The position numbers and the translations under genes are program-made. This document shows positions 1-6,497 of a stretch of DNA of 7,151 bases, one piece after another (the stretch's first letter is position 1; every line of letters starts with the position of its first letter). Below the pieces are notes generated by a model. That model searched no databases. It was not told the origin of the DNA and saw nothing but the letters and a program-made list of their open reading frames with translations. Origin of the DNA: Planctomycetota bacterium (GTDB lineage: Bacteria > Planctomycetota > Phycisphaerae > WQYP01); contig JAJZEY010000506.1 of NCBI GenBank assembly GCA_021805585.1, positions 4,382 to 11,532 on the forward strand, read 5' to 3'.

Positions 1-49
1 AGAAAAATTGGCAGACCCTTGTTGTCAAGCAGTAGAGGTGTCACTCTGA

Positions 50-79
50 CATCGGGTGTGCCCGCTTTTGTCGGGAAGG
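50..79 (+). repeat. Left copy of 30-nt inverted repeat
   Basis: This copy starts CATCGGGTGTGCCCG and ends TCGGGAAGG. The reverse complement of 531-560 matches it at 28 of 30 positions, with an unbroken 15-nt match at the outer end (50-64 against 546-560). The match stops at 50: the outside flanks (40-49 and 561-570) are unrelated and show no target-site duplication. A further segment, GGTGGTAAA followed by CCGCG (78-91), recurs inverted at 573-590. It may be a dispersed repeat or the end of a small mobile element. Confidence 0.85.
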
Positions 80-166
80 TGGTAAACCGCGATTCGGCGA
101 TTATTTTGTGGCCATCGGGCGTTTTGGCCTGGCAAGGTCATTAGGGGCCAAATCGCAGCCGTGGCA

Positions 167-193
167 TTTGTCGGGCGAGACGCCCGACCCCCA
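167..193. repeat. 27-nt palindromic repeat, copy 1
   Basis: The unit is TTT, then an 8-bp inverted repeat GTCGGGCG (170-177) / CGCCCGAC (181-188) around an AGA loop, then CCCCA. It is identical over 27 nt to 241-267, with copy starts 74 bp apart. A short GC palindrome in an intergenic space resembles REP-type elements. As RNA it would fold into a very stable hairpin. There is no spacer-array architecture, so it is not CRISPR. Confidence 0.85.
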
Positions 194-240
194 AATAGCT
201 GTCTGTGCCTAAAATTTGGCACCGGCGTGTGGCTGTCGCT

Positions 241-267
241 TTTGTCGGGCGAGACGCCCGACCCCCA
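241..267. repeat. 27-nt palindromic repeat, copy 2
   Basis: This is a perfect copy of 167-193 in the same orientation, with stem arms at 244-251 and 255-262. The flanks differ from copy 1 immediately outside the 27 nt, so the unit boundary is sharp. Confidence 0.85.
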
Positions 268-273
268 TTTTGG

Positions 274-284
274 CCCGACCCCCA
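274..284. repeat. Partial third copy of the palindromic repeat
   Basis: CCCGACCCCCA matches the right-hand 11 nt of the 27-nt unit (183-193 in copy 1), again followed by A residues as in copy 1. The left stem arm is missing, so this looks like a decayed or truncated copy. The short length makes the relationship less certain. Confidence 0.5.
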
Positions 285-472
285 AAAGACTGGGTCTGCG
301 CTGATTTGGCATTGTGTTTTCGCACGATGAAAAGAGAGAGTTGAAAGTAGTCTCCCATGATGCCAAGCCTCACCCGCGCAGGATGAAAAATCGCGAATTT
401 TCAGAGCAGAAAGTAGACCGCAGGAGGGGTTCCCCGTTTCGGCGGCGGCCGCTCTTTGGCCTCAGCCTTTTG

Positions 473-509
473 TGCTCTACTCACTACTCTCTAAATTCTC
501 CTGCTCTAC
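473..509. repeat. Degenerate CTCTAC-rich repeat tract
   Basis: TGCTCTAC occurs at 473-480 and 502-509, with CACTACTCTCT between them. On the other strand this reads as loose 7-nt units such as AGTAGTG followed by AGTAGAG. Related AAAGTAG words lie at about 345 and 410. It looks like a decayed short tandem repeat of the kind found between bacterial genes. Confidence 0.4.
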
Positions 510-529
510 GTTGCGGCGGCAACGCTTTT
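509..529 (+). terminator. Terminator-like hairpin upstream of serA
   Basis: CGTTGC (509-514) pairs perfectly with GCAACG (519-524) around a GGCG loop, followed by CTTTTC. The stem is 6 bp and the T run only four, so it is a weak intrinsic terminator candidate for + strand transcription entering from the left, or simply a repeat hairpin. Confidence 0.3.
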
Positions 530-530
530 C

Positions 531-560
531 CCTTCCCGATAAAAACGGGCACACCCGATG
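531..560 (-). repeat. Right copy of 30-nt inverted repeat
   Basis: This is the inverted partner of 50-79. The two differences are C/T at the position pairing 65 with 545 and G/A at the position pairing 70 with 540. It ends 21 bp before the -35 box of the serA promoter. Both copies can be read as a similar short peptide (SGVPAFVGK against SGVPVFIGK), but neither frame has a start or a ribosome site, so this is more likely a property of the repeat than evidence of a gene. Confidence 0.85.
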
Positions 561-581
561 AAAATATCCCATCCGCGGTCA

Positions 582-610
582 TTTACCACCACGCGGCTTT
601 CGCCTATACT
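582..610 (+). promoter_or_regulatory. Probable sigma70-type promoter of serA
   Basis: TTTACC (582-587) and TATACT (605-610) are separated by exactly 17 nt. The -10 box matches TATAAT at 5 of 6 positions and the -35 box matches TTGACA at 4 of 6. Transcription would start near 616-618, giving a leader of about 55 nt that opens directly into the hairpin at 620-641. The -35 box falls in a segment that is an inverted copy of 78-86. Confidence 0.55.
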
Positions 611-619
611 TCCCGGTTT

Positions 620-641
620 GCCGCCGGGGGACACCGGCGGC
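620..641 (+). promoter_or_regulatory. GC-only hairpin at the 5' end of the serA leader
   Basis: GCCGCCGG (620-627) pairs perfectly with CCGGCGGC (634-641) around a 6-nt loop (GGGACA). A T6 run follows 11 nt later (652-657). If transcription starts near 617, this stem sits at the extreme 5' end of the mRNA, where it could protect against decay. The distance to the T run is long for an intrinsic terminator, but an attenuator cannot be excluded. There is no serine-rich leader peptide or recognisable riboswitch core. Confidence 0.45.
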
Positions 642-672
642 GTGTTGATGATTTTTTGATTGGATTAAGCCG

Positions 673-2286
673 ATGTTCAAAATTCTTGTCGCGGACAAAA
701 TTGCCGATGAGGGTCTGGCCCTTTTGAAACAGCAGCCGGATGTGGAAATCAACAATCATCCGAAGTGGGCACCGGGCGAACTATCCCAGGTCATCGGGGA
801 ATATGACGGGGCGATTATCCGCAGCGGCGTAAAAATTACGGGTGCGGACCTCGACAAGCCGGGACGCCTGAAGGCGATTGCCCGCGCCGGTGTGGGCGTG
901 GACAATGTGAATGTGGAAGCAGCCACCAGAGCCGGCGTGCTGGTAATGAATACGCCCGACGCCAACACCATTACCACGGCGGAACATGCCATCGGCCTGA
1001 TGCTGGCCCTTTCGCGTAAACTCGCCGCCGCCGACGCCCATGTGCGCGCCGGTTTGTGGGAACGCAACCAGTTCACCGGTACGCAGTTGGCGGGAAAAAC
1101 CCTGGGCATCATCGGGTTTGGCCGCATAGGCCGGGCCGTAGCCCGCCGGGCGGTCGGACTGGAAATGACGGTACTGGCGTACGATCCATTTTTCTTTTCA
1201 GAAAGCGCCATGGATGGTCAGGTCACCATGGTCAAGGAACTTGAGCAGCTTTTGCCGCAGTGCGATTACATCACCGTCCATGTTCCCGGCGACAAAACCA
1301 AGGGGTTGATCAACGCGGAACGTATCAAATTGTGCAAAAAGGGAATCCGGTTTATCAATTGTGCCCGTGGCGGCGTCATTGAAGAAGCGGCTCTGGCCGA
1401 AGCGATTAAATCCGGCCATGTCGCCGGTGCGGCCATTGACGTGTACGATACCGAACCGCCCGCCAAAGACCACGCGCTGTTCAACCTCGGCGACAAAGTG
1501 CTGTTAACGCCGCATTTAGGTGCCAGCACGCACGAAGCGCAAACCGCCGTTTCGGTGGATGCCGTCCATGAAATGCTGTTGTACCTGCGTGGTCAGGGAA
1601 TTCAGGGCGCGGTGAATGCCGGCGGAATTGAAATGAATCTTTCCGAACCCGAAAAAGCATACGCCGATCTGGCCAGGCGCATGGGCATTATTCTTAGCGC
1701 TATTGTTGAAAAAGGCTTTGATTCCATTACCCTGCGTACCAACGGTGAACTGCCCCGGCGGATTACATCCACCCTCCAGCGGCTGGCCGTTATTGAACTG
1801 TTAAAGCCGCATATTTCTGAAAATCTTAATGTGGTGAATGTGTTTCATCTGGCCGAACAGCGCGGCATCAGCATTCGCCATGAAACCATGGGCCATTCCC
1901 TGCAACGGGCCATTCAGCACAGCATTGAACTGGAAGTGACCGAAGGGGACAAAAAGCATAACGCGATCGGAACGGTGTTTGCGGACCATTTGCCGCGCGT
2001 GCTGGCCATTAAGGGTTATTGGATGGACATGGTGCCGGAAGGTGCCATGGCCCTTATTGTCAACAAGGACAAACCGGGCGTCATCGGCTTTGTGGGTAAC
2101 ACTTTTGGTCATGCCGGCATCAATATCGCGGACATGAGCATCAGCCGCAAAGGCGACAAAGCCCTTATGCTGCTGAAGCTTGATACGCCCCCCACTGCGG
2201 ATTGCCTGGCGGCCTTGCAGAAGGATACGGGCATTGAAGTGGTCCGCAGTTTTACGCTGCCCAAGCTGCCCGGAAAGGAATCCTGA
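673..2286 (+). CDS. serA: D-3-phosphoglycerate dehydrogenase, long form with ACT domain
   Basis: This cytosolic enzyme oxidises 3-phosphoglycerate to 3-phosphohydroxypyruvate with NAD+, the first step of L-serine synthesis. At 537 residues it is the long form. The substrate-binding halves (about 1-98 and 286-315) surround a Rossmann domain with GFGRIG at 148-153 and the acidic D171 (AYDPF) expected to bind the adenosine ribose. Catalytic residues of the 2-hydroxyacid dehydrogenase family are R232 (NCARGG), E261 (DTEPP) and H281 (TPHLGAS). An intervening domain (about 320-455) precedes a C-terminal ACT domain (about 457-537, DKPGV and GINIAD), which in this family mediates feedback by serine. 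The start MFKILVADK is the usual N-terminus. The ribosome site is weak (GGA at 662-664). No serB or serC lies nearby, so it appears to be transcribed alone. Confidence 0.97.
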   Translation: MFKILVADKIADEGLALLKQQPDVEINNHPKWAPGELSQVIGEYDGAIIRSGVKITGADLDKPGRLKAIARAGVGVDNVNVEAATRAGVLVMNTPDANTITTAEHAIGLMLALSRKLAAADAHVRAGLWERNQFTGTQLAGKTLGIIGFGRIGRAVARRAVGLEMTVLAYDPFFFSESAMDGQVTMVKELEQLLPQCDYITVHVPGDKTKGLINAERIKLCKKGIRFINCARGGVIEEAALAEAIKSGHVAGAAIDVYDTEPPAKDHALFNLGDKVLLTPHLGASTHEAQTAVSVDAVHEMLLYLRGQGIQGAVNAGGIEMNLSEPEKAYADLARRMGIILSAIVEKGFDSITLRTNGELPRRITSTLQRLAVIELLKPHISENLNVVNVFHLAEQRGISIRHETMGHSLQRAIQHSIELEVTEGDKKHNAIGTVFADHLPRVLAIKGYWMDMVPEGAMALIVNKDKPGVIGFVGNTFGHAGINIADMSISRKGDKALMLLKLDTPPTADCLAALQKDTGIEVVRSFTLPKLPGKES

Positions 2287-2371
2287 CTTTGGAATTTGCC
2301 GGATTTCCGACCGGCTCGCCCCGGTGATGAACACCGCCCCAGGCAACAATCCCCGATGGCGAACCAACGGT

Positions 2372-2390
2372 AAAGATGGCATCTTTTTCT
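2372..2390 (+). terminator. Possible weak terminator after serA
   Basis: AAAGAT (2372-2377) pairs with ATCTTT (2381-2386) around GGC and runs into five T residues (2384-2388). The stem is AT-rich and therefore weak. It lies 85 nt after the serA stop. Two small GC hairpins without T runs lie between (2298-2315 and 2322-2336). No gene is seen in the 251-bp gap to speA. Confidence 0.3.
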
Positions 2391-2537
2391 GGCATTGTAA
2401 CCGGCGGCGGGTATCATGCAGGCTGGCCCGGAAATTGATACCGCAATGCGGCTTTGCGGCGCGGCCTCAACTGGCTTGAAACGCGGACCCGTTGGTTCGC
2501 ATTCGTTACGTCATATATTCGGCGGGAAGGTTGCCAC

Positions 2538-4448
2538 ATGAACTGGTCGGTTCAGGACTCCTCGGAAACCTACAATATTCAAAACTGGGGAAAGGGTTAC
2601 TTCTCCATCAATGCCGATGGCAACGTGGCCGTGCATCCGCGGGGCAAGCCGGAAAGCTCGATTGATCTTAAAAAGCTGGTGGATCAGCTGATCGTGCGCG
2701 ATATTCAATTGCCGACACTTATCCGCTTCAGCGACATTCTAAATCATCGGCTCGCTGAAATGCACACCGCGTTCGAAAATGCCATCAGCGAAAACGCCTA
2801 TCAGGGAAAATATGCCGCGGTTTATCCGATCAAGGTAAATCAGCAGCGCCATGTGGTGGAAGAAATACTCAAATGCGGAGCCGAATATGGCTGGGGCCTG
2901 GAGGCGGGCAGCAAACCGGAACTGCTGGTGGTCCTGGCGCTGACCAATGGTCGCAACACGCCCATCATCTGCAACGGCTTTAAGGATGATGAATTCATTG
3001 AAACCGTTGTGCTGGCCCAGAAACTGGGCAAAAACATCATTCCGGTTATTGAAAAATTCACCGAGCTTGAACTCCTTATTAAATATGGCCAAAAGCATGG
3101 CGTTCGCCCACGCATGGGCATTCGCGTGAAACTTGCCACGCGGGGCAGCGGCCGCTGGGAATCTTCAGGCGGGGCACGCAGCAAATTCGGCCTGTTTGTC
3201 GCGGAAATTCTGCGGGCGCTGGACTACCTCAAGGAACGTGGAATGCAGGACTGCCTGAAGCTTCTGCATTTCCACTTGGGCAGTCAGATTACCAATATCC
3301 GGACGGTTAAAAGCGCGCTCAATGAAGCCGCCCGCGTTTATGCGGAACTTTCGCGAGCGGGTGCGGGAATGGAATATCTGGATGTCGGCGGAGGACTGGG
3401 CATCGACTACGACGGCAGCCAGACCAATTTTGAATCCTCCATCAATTATACCCTCCAGGAATACGCCAGCGACGTGGTATTCCGCATTAAAACGGTCTGC
3501 GATGAATGCGGCGTTAAACATCCAACGATTATCAGCGAAAGCGGGCGGGCCATGGTGGCCTATCACAGCGTCCTGGTGTTCAACGTGCTGGGCGTCAGCG
3601 GCTTTGATTACTTTGATATTCCCAAGGCCTTGCCGGCCAATGAAGACGTTCCCCAGCCGGTCAGTGATCTGTTTGATGCCTATCGCGATGTCAATAAAAA
3701 GAATTTTCTTGAAGTGTACCACGACGCCACACAGCAGCGTGATGAAGCCCTGAATCTTTTTAACCTCGGCTACCTGAGCCTGGAATTGCGCAGCCTGACG
3801 GAAAAGCTGTTCTGGGGCACCTGCGGCAAAATTCTGAAGGTTCTTAAGGAAATAGATTACGTCGGCGATGATTTTGAATCCCTGGAATCGCAGTTGTCCG
3901 ACACCTATTTCTGTAATTTTTCGCTGTTCCAGTCCATGCCCGACAGTTGGGCCATTAAACAGCTTTTTCCGGTCATGCCGATTCACCGGCTCGGCGAAGA
4001 ACCGACGCGCCGGGGCGTGCTGGCGGACATTACCTGTGACAGCGACGGAAAAGTGGATTGCTTTATCGACCTGCGCGATGTAAAAAAAACGCTGGAACTG
4101 CACGAATACACCGGCAGCGAATATTTTCTGGGCGTGTTTCTGGTTGGCGCCTATCAGGAAATTCTGGGCGACCTGCACAATCTGCTTGGCGATACCAACG
4201 CCGTCCATGTGCATGTGGATGAAGCCAACCAGATTCATATTGAGGAAGTCGTGCGCGGCGACACCGTTCGCGAAGTATTGCAATATGTTCAATTCAATGC
4301 CGACGAGCTTCTAAGCCGCATGCACAAGGACGTGGAGCGGGCCGTGCGGGAAAATACCATTTCCGTGGCTGAATCCGCGCTTCTCCTGCGGTTCTATGAA
4401 TCCGGCCTGCAAGGCTATACCTATCTGGAAGAACCGCATGACCGCTGA
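2538..4448 (+). CDS. speA: Biosynthetic arginine decarboxylase (PLP-dependent)
   Basis: The enzyme converts L-arginine to agmatine and CO2, opening the agmatine route to putrescine and spermidine. I start it at ATG 2538, 7 nt after GGAAGG (2525-2530). An in-frame TTG at 2454 would add 28 unlikely residues. The 636 residues match the family's usual length. An alanine-racemase-type barrel carries the PLP lysine K99 (YPIKVNQ), HFHLGSQ (244-250), the glycine-rich phosphate loop DVGGGLGIDYDGS (282-294) and ESGRA (334-338). The C-terminal beta domain carries C500 in DITCDSDG, the cysteine expected to complete the active site across the dimer, then GAYQEILGD (537-545). No agmatinase or agmatine deiminase gene is in view. 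Expression is probably independent of serA because of the 251-bp gap. Confidence 0.97.
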   Translation: MNWSVQDSSETYNIQNWGKGYFSINADGNVAVHPRGKPESSIDLKKLVDQLIVRDIQLPTLIRFSDILNHRLAEMHTAFENAISENAYQGKYAAVYPIKVNQQRHVVEEILKCGAEYGWGLEAGSKPELLVVLALTNGRNTPIICNGFKDDEFIETVVLAQKLGKNIIPVIEKFTELELLIKYGQKHGVRPRMGIRVKLATRGSGRWESSGGARSKFGLFVAEILRALDYLKERGMQDCLKLLHFHLGSQITNIRTVKSALNEAARVYAELSRAGAGMEYLDVGGGLGIDYDGSQTNFESSINYTLQEYASDVVFRIKTVCDECGVKHPTIISESGRAMVAYHSVLVFNVLGVSGFDYFDIPKALPANEDVPQPVSDLFDAYRDVNKKNFLEVYHDATQQRDEALNLFNLGYLSLELRSLTEKLFWGTCGKILKVLKEIDYVGDDFESLESQLSDTYFCNFSLFQSMPDSWAIKQLFPVMPIHRLGEEPTRRGVLADITCDSDGKVDCFIDLRDVKKTLELHEYTGSEYFLGVFLVGAYQEILGDLHNLLGDTNAVHVHVDEANQIHIEEVVRGDTVREVLQYVQFNADELLSRMHKDVERAVRENTISVAESALLLRFYESGLQGYTYLEEPHDR

Positions 4449-4526
4449 ACGCGTCCCGGTGGTGCGGAAACCGTTGCATGATCAATCAATCGTGATTTAA
4501 TTAGCAAATTCCAACGCGTTCCGCCA

Positions 4527-4547
4527 CGGACAGCCGAAATATGTCCG
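4527..4547. other. Hairpin between convergent genes
   Basis: CGGACA (4527-4532) and TGTCCG (4542-4547) form a 6-bp stem with a 9-nt loop in the 108-bp space between the converging speA and the - strand unknown gene. Neither strand has a following T run, so this is at most a weak or factor-assisted transcription end for either side. Confidence 0.25.
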
Positions 4548-4556
4548 CCATGTCTT

Positions 4557-5039
4557 TCAGAGCGGTTCAGGTTCCAGACCGATATTTTTTTCCCCGGCAG
4601 CCTTCTTTTCCTGATATTTTTTCAACCATGTCTGGAAGCTCTTGCCCGCTGCGGTATCCTTGCCCGTAAATTCAATACCGGCAATGTCGGCATAGGTCAA
4701 CACCTGGCGCCGGCTTTCGCCGGCGGCGTTACCCTCCACCAGCAGCCGCGCCACACATTTGGAAAGATCGGCATTCGTCGCGGACCGGTCAAACAGATAC
4801 CCGACAACCGTGCGCCCGTCATGGGTACGAACGGTTACGTCGCCACGATAACCAAAGGCTTTTTCCACAGATTCGCGCAGCATCGCGGGCGTACTGATGT
4901 CGGCAGTCCATCCTTCCAGGTTTTCATGCACGGTGCCGGTATTTTCCGGCGACTGTCCGGCCGATGCCGTACCCGAACCGGTAACGGCCGCGGACGCGAT
5001 ATTCGGAACTTCATGAGCATTGCTGACGGTGTTCGGCAT
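4557..5039 (-). CDS. Protein of unknown function downstream of hpnH
   Basis: I do not recognise a named family. The 160-residue product has no signal peptide or membrane segment and should be cytosolic. Residues 1-45 are Ala/Ser/Thr/Gly/Asn-rich and probably disordered. A compact domain follows: a helix (about 52-63, LRESVEKAFGYRG), then strand-rich sequence VTVRTHDGRTVVGYLFDR (68-85), ARLLVEG (97-103) and VLTYADIAGIEFTGKD (113-128), then a charged helix SFQTWLKKYQEKKAAGEK (134-151). A short strand, DGR turn and GYLFDR layout recalls small Sm/SH3-like barrels, but that is inference. ATG at 5037-5039 has GAAAGGA at 5050-5056, about 10 nt upstream. It lies 80 bp after hpnH on the same strand, probably in the same transcript, which hints at a hopanoid-related or envelope-related role without proving it. 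Confidence 0.78.
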   Translation of the reverse strand: MPNTVSNAHEVPNIASAAVTGSGTASAGQSPENTGTVHENLEGWTADISTPAMLRESVEKAFGYRGDVTVRTHDGRTVVGYLFDRSATNADLSKCVARLLVEGNAAGESRRQVLTYADIAGIEFTGKDTAAGKSFQTWLKKYQEKKAAGEKNIGLEPEPL

Positions 5040-5119
5040 TTTTGCAGTTTCCTTTCAAGTAGAACCCGTTCCGGCGGAAAACCCGCGGACAGCGGACAGC
5101 TCGCCCCGCCCGGCGGAAT

Positions 5120-6253
5120 TTATACGGAAACTTCATCCCGCTGCGGCGTGCCGCGCGCACTGACCTGCAATTGGACCAATTTCCCGGAATGGGTTTGAGC
5201 CGGTTCCGACAGGGCCTCCAGCGCTGCCTGATTGGCATACCTTCCGCCAAACAATGAGGCCCGCGCTGTGGCCAGCAAACCTTTCAGTGACTGGAAGGTG
5301 TGATCCACGGCGGAGGCTTCATAGCCGCTGTGGACCATGCAGTTGGCGCATTTTGGATTTCCGGATTCGGTTCCGTAATTCTTCCAATCCGTTTCCGCCA
5401 GCAGTTCGCCAAATGTTTCAGCATAGCCATCCTGCAACAGATAGCACGGCTTCTGCCAGCCAAAAATATTGTACGTGGGCATTCCCCATGGTGTGCAGGC
5501 ATAAGTGCGCCGACCCATCAGAAATTCCAAAAAGAGCGGACTCTGGTTGAATCTCCATTTTTTAGACCGGTTGGACAAAATTGTGCTGAAAAGCCGCCGG
5601 GTTTTGGCACGGCCAAGAAAGTGCTGCTGGTCCGGGGCTTTGTCATAACTGTAGCCGGGGGAAAGCATCATGCCTTCCACCCCAAGGTCCATCATTTCAT
5701 CGAAGAACGCACGCACGCTGTTGGGGTCCGCGCCATCAAAAAGCGTGGTATTAGTGGTGACACGGAAACCGCGTTTAACGGCTTCCCGAATGCCCGCCAC
5801 CGCGGTATCAAAAGTGCCTTCACGGCATACGGAAAAGTCATGATGTTCGCGCTGGCCATCCATGTGCACACTGAATGTCAGAAATTTGGACGGGGTAAAA
5901 AGATCAATCTTTTCCAGAAGAAGCCGCGCATTGGTGCATAAGTAAATATATTTTTTGCGGGCGACCAATCCTTCCACAATTTCTTTTATTTGCGGATGCA
6001 GCAGCGGCTCACCACCGGGAATGCTGACCATTGGCGCGCCACACTCTTCGGCAGCTTTGAAACACTGTTCAGGCGTCAGGTGCATTTTAAGAATGTGTGG
6101 CGGATATTGAATTTTGCCGCAGCCGGCACATGCCAGATTACACCGGAAAAGCGGTTCGAGCATCAGTACCAGGGGATAACGCTTTGTCCCGCGGATTTTC
6201 TGCGTTAAGACATATTTGGCCACCGTCCACATTTGAGATATTGGTACGCCCAT
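5120..6253 (-). CDS. hpnH: Adenosylhopane synthase, radical SAM (HpnH)
   Basis: HpnH joins the 5'-deoxyadenosyl group from S-adenosylmethionine to diploptene to give adenosylhopane, the entry to extended C35 hopanoids, which stiffen bacterial membranes. The 377-residue protein shows C38, C42 and C45 in CNLACAGC (CxxxCxxC), which holds the 4Fe-4S cluster, and SIPGGEPLLHP at 78-88 with the SAM-binding GGEP. The C-terminal extension typical of the family carries further cysteines at C253, C270, C302 and C305 (CANCMVHSGYE). The N-terminus MGVPISQ followed by YPLVLMLEPLFRCNL is characteristic. The start is supported by GGAAAGGA (6258-6265), 4 nt before ATG. The last 30 or so residues look variable. 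The unknown 160-residue gene follows after 80 bp. The usual partners (squalene-hopene cyclase, hpnG) are not in view. Confidence 0.95.
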   Translation of the reverse strand: MGVPISQMWTVAKYVLTQKIRGTKRYPLVLMLEPLFRCNLACAGCGKIQYPPHILKMHLTPEQCFKAAEECGAPMVSIPGGEPLLHPQIKEIVEGLVARKKYIYLCTNARLLLEKIDLFTPSKFLTFSVHMDGQREHHDFSVCREGTFDTAVAGIREAVKRGFRVTTNTTLFDGADPNSVRAFFDEMMDLGVEGMMLSPGYSYDKAPDQQHFLGRAKTRRLFSTILSNRSKKWRFNQSPLFLEFLMGRRTYACTPWGMPTYNIFGWQKPCYLLQDGYAETFGELLAETDWKNYGTESGNPKCANCMVHSGYEASAVDHTFQSLKGLLATARASLFGGRYANQAALEALSEPAQTHSGKLVQLQVSARGTPQRDEVSV

Positions 6254-6387
6254 GACATCCTTTCCAGAAAATTCCGATGCCGCGCCCTGAATACTCAGCC
6301 TGCGGCACCTGACGAAGCTATCCGTTGCACACTCACGCCTATCGTAAATTATTCACGTTTGCGTTCGAATGCAGTTTACGGTTTATT

Positions 6388-6416
6388 ATGATAGCGGCCA
6401 AACCGGTCATCGCCAA
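6388..6416 (-). promoter_or_regulatory. Candidate promoter of hpnH
   Basis: Read on the - strand, TTGGCG (6411-6416) and TATCAT (6388-6393) are 17 nt apart, matching sigma70 boxes at 4 of 6 and 4-5 of 6 positions. The predicted start near 6380 gives a leader of about 127 nt. An imperfect palindrome, CGTAAATTATTCACG (6343-6357, 6 of 7 pairs), lies just downstream of that start and could be an operator. A second spacing, TTGGCC with TAAACT, is also possible, so the exact boxes are uncertain. Confidence 0.4.
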
Positions 6417-6497
6417 TATATCCCGGTCGGTCGTTCACTACGGGACCTGTAACAGGCACCATCCGTTCAACAACCGCCGACCGATGGGCTTTCAACC

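Larger units (their letters stand above)
1..672. other. Repeat-rich region without a convincing gene
   Basis: No open frame here looks like a protein. The frames that stay open are rich in Arg, Pro, Ser and His, lack ribosome binding sites and run through palindromic repeats. What the region does hold is DNA structure: an inverted pair of 30-nt repeats, two 27-nt palindromic repeats plus a fragment, a degenerate CTCTAC-rich stretch, at least two hairpins, and the serA promoter at its right end. Frame 3 ends in TAG at 33-35, so an upstream gene could end there, but 11 codons are too few to judge. I read the stretch as intergenic, built largely of dispersed repeats. Confidence 0.7.

Noticed and set aside
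1..144. Frame 1 open from the left edge to TAG at 142-144, as a possible gene end
   Set aside because: Codon choice (several AGA and TTG codons) is unlike the neighbouring genes and the frame includes the 30-nt repeat. It is too short to support.
167..284. CRISPR array
   Set aside because: There are only two full repeats and a fragment, the spacing is uneven (47 nt, then 6 nt), and there is no cas gene.
25..366. 113-codon open frame on the - strand across the repeats
   Set aside because: It runs through both palindromic repeat copies and one inverted-repeat arm, has no ribosome site and a composition typical of non-coding GC-rich DNA.
314..727. 137-codon + strand open frame overlapping the serA start
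   Set aside because: It crosses the serA promoter, hairpin and first 55 bases of serA in another frame. Its composition is Arg/Pro/Ser/Phe-rich and no domain is recognisable.
2492..2519. TTGGTT-N16-TATATT as the speA promoter
   Set aside because: Transcription would start at about 2525, on the ribosome site itself, leaving almost no leader. The TTGAAA at 2476-2481 has no good -10 partner.
3165..4292. 375-codon - strand open frame inside speA
   Set aside because: It is the antisense shadow of a certain gene with strong family motifs. Its length follows from the codon bias of speA.
4821..5198. 125-codon + strand frame opposite the unknown gene
   Set aside because: It spans the end of hpnH, the intergenic gap and most of the unknown gene on the opposite strand, without a ribosome site or recognisable domain.
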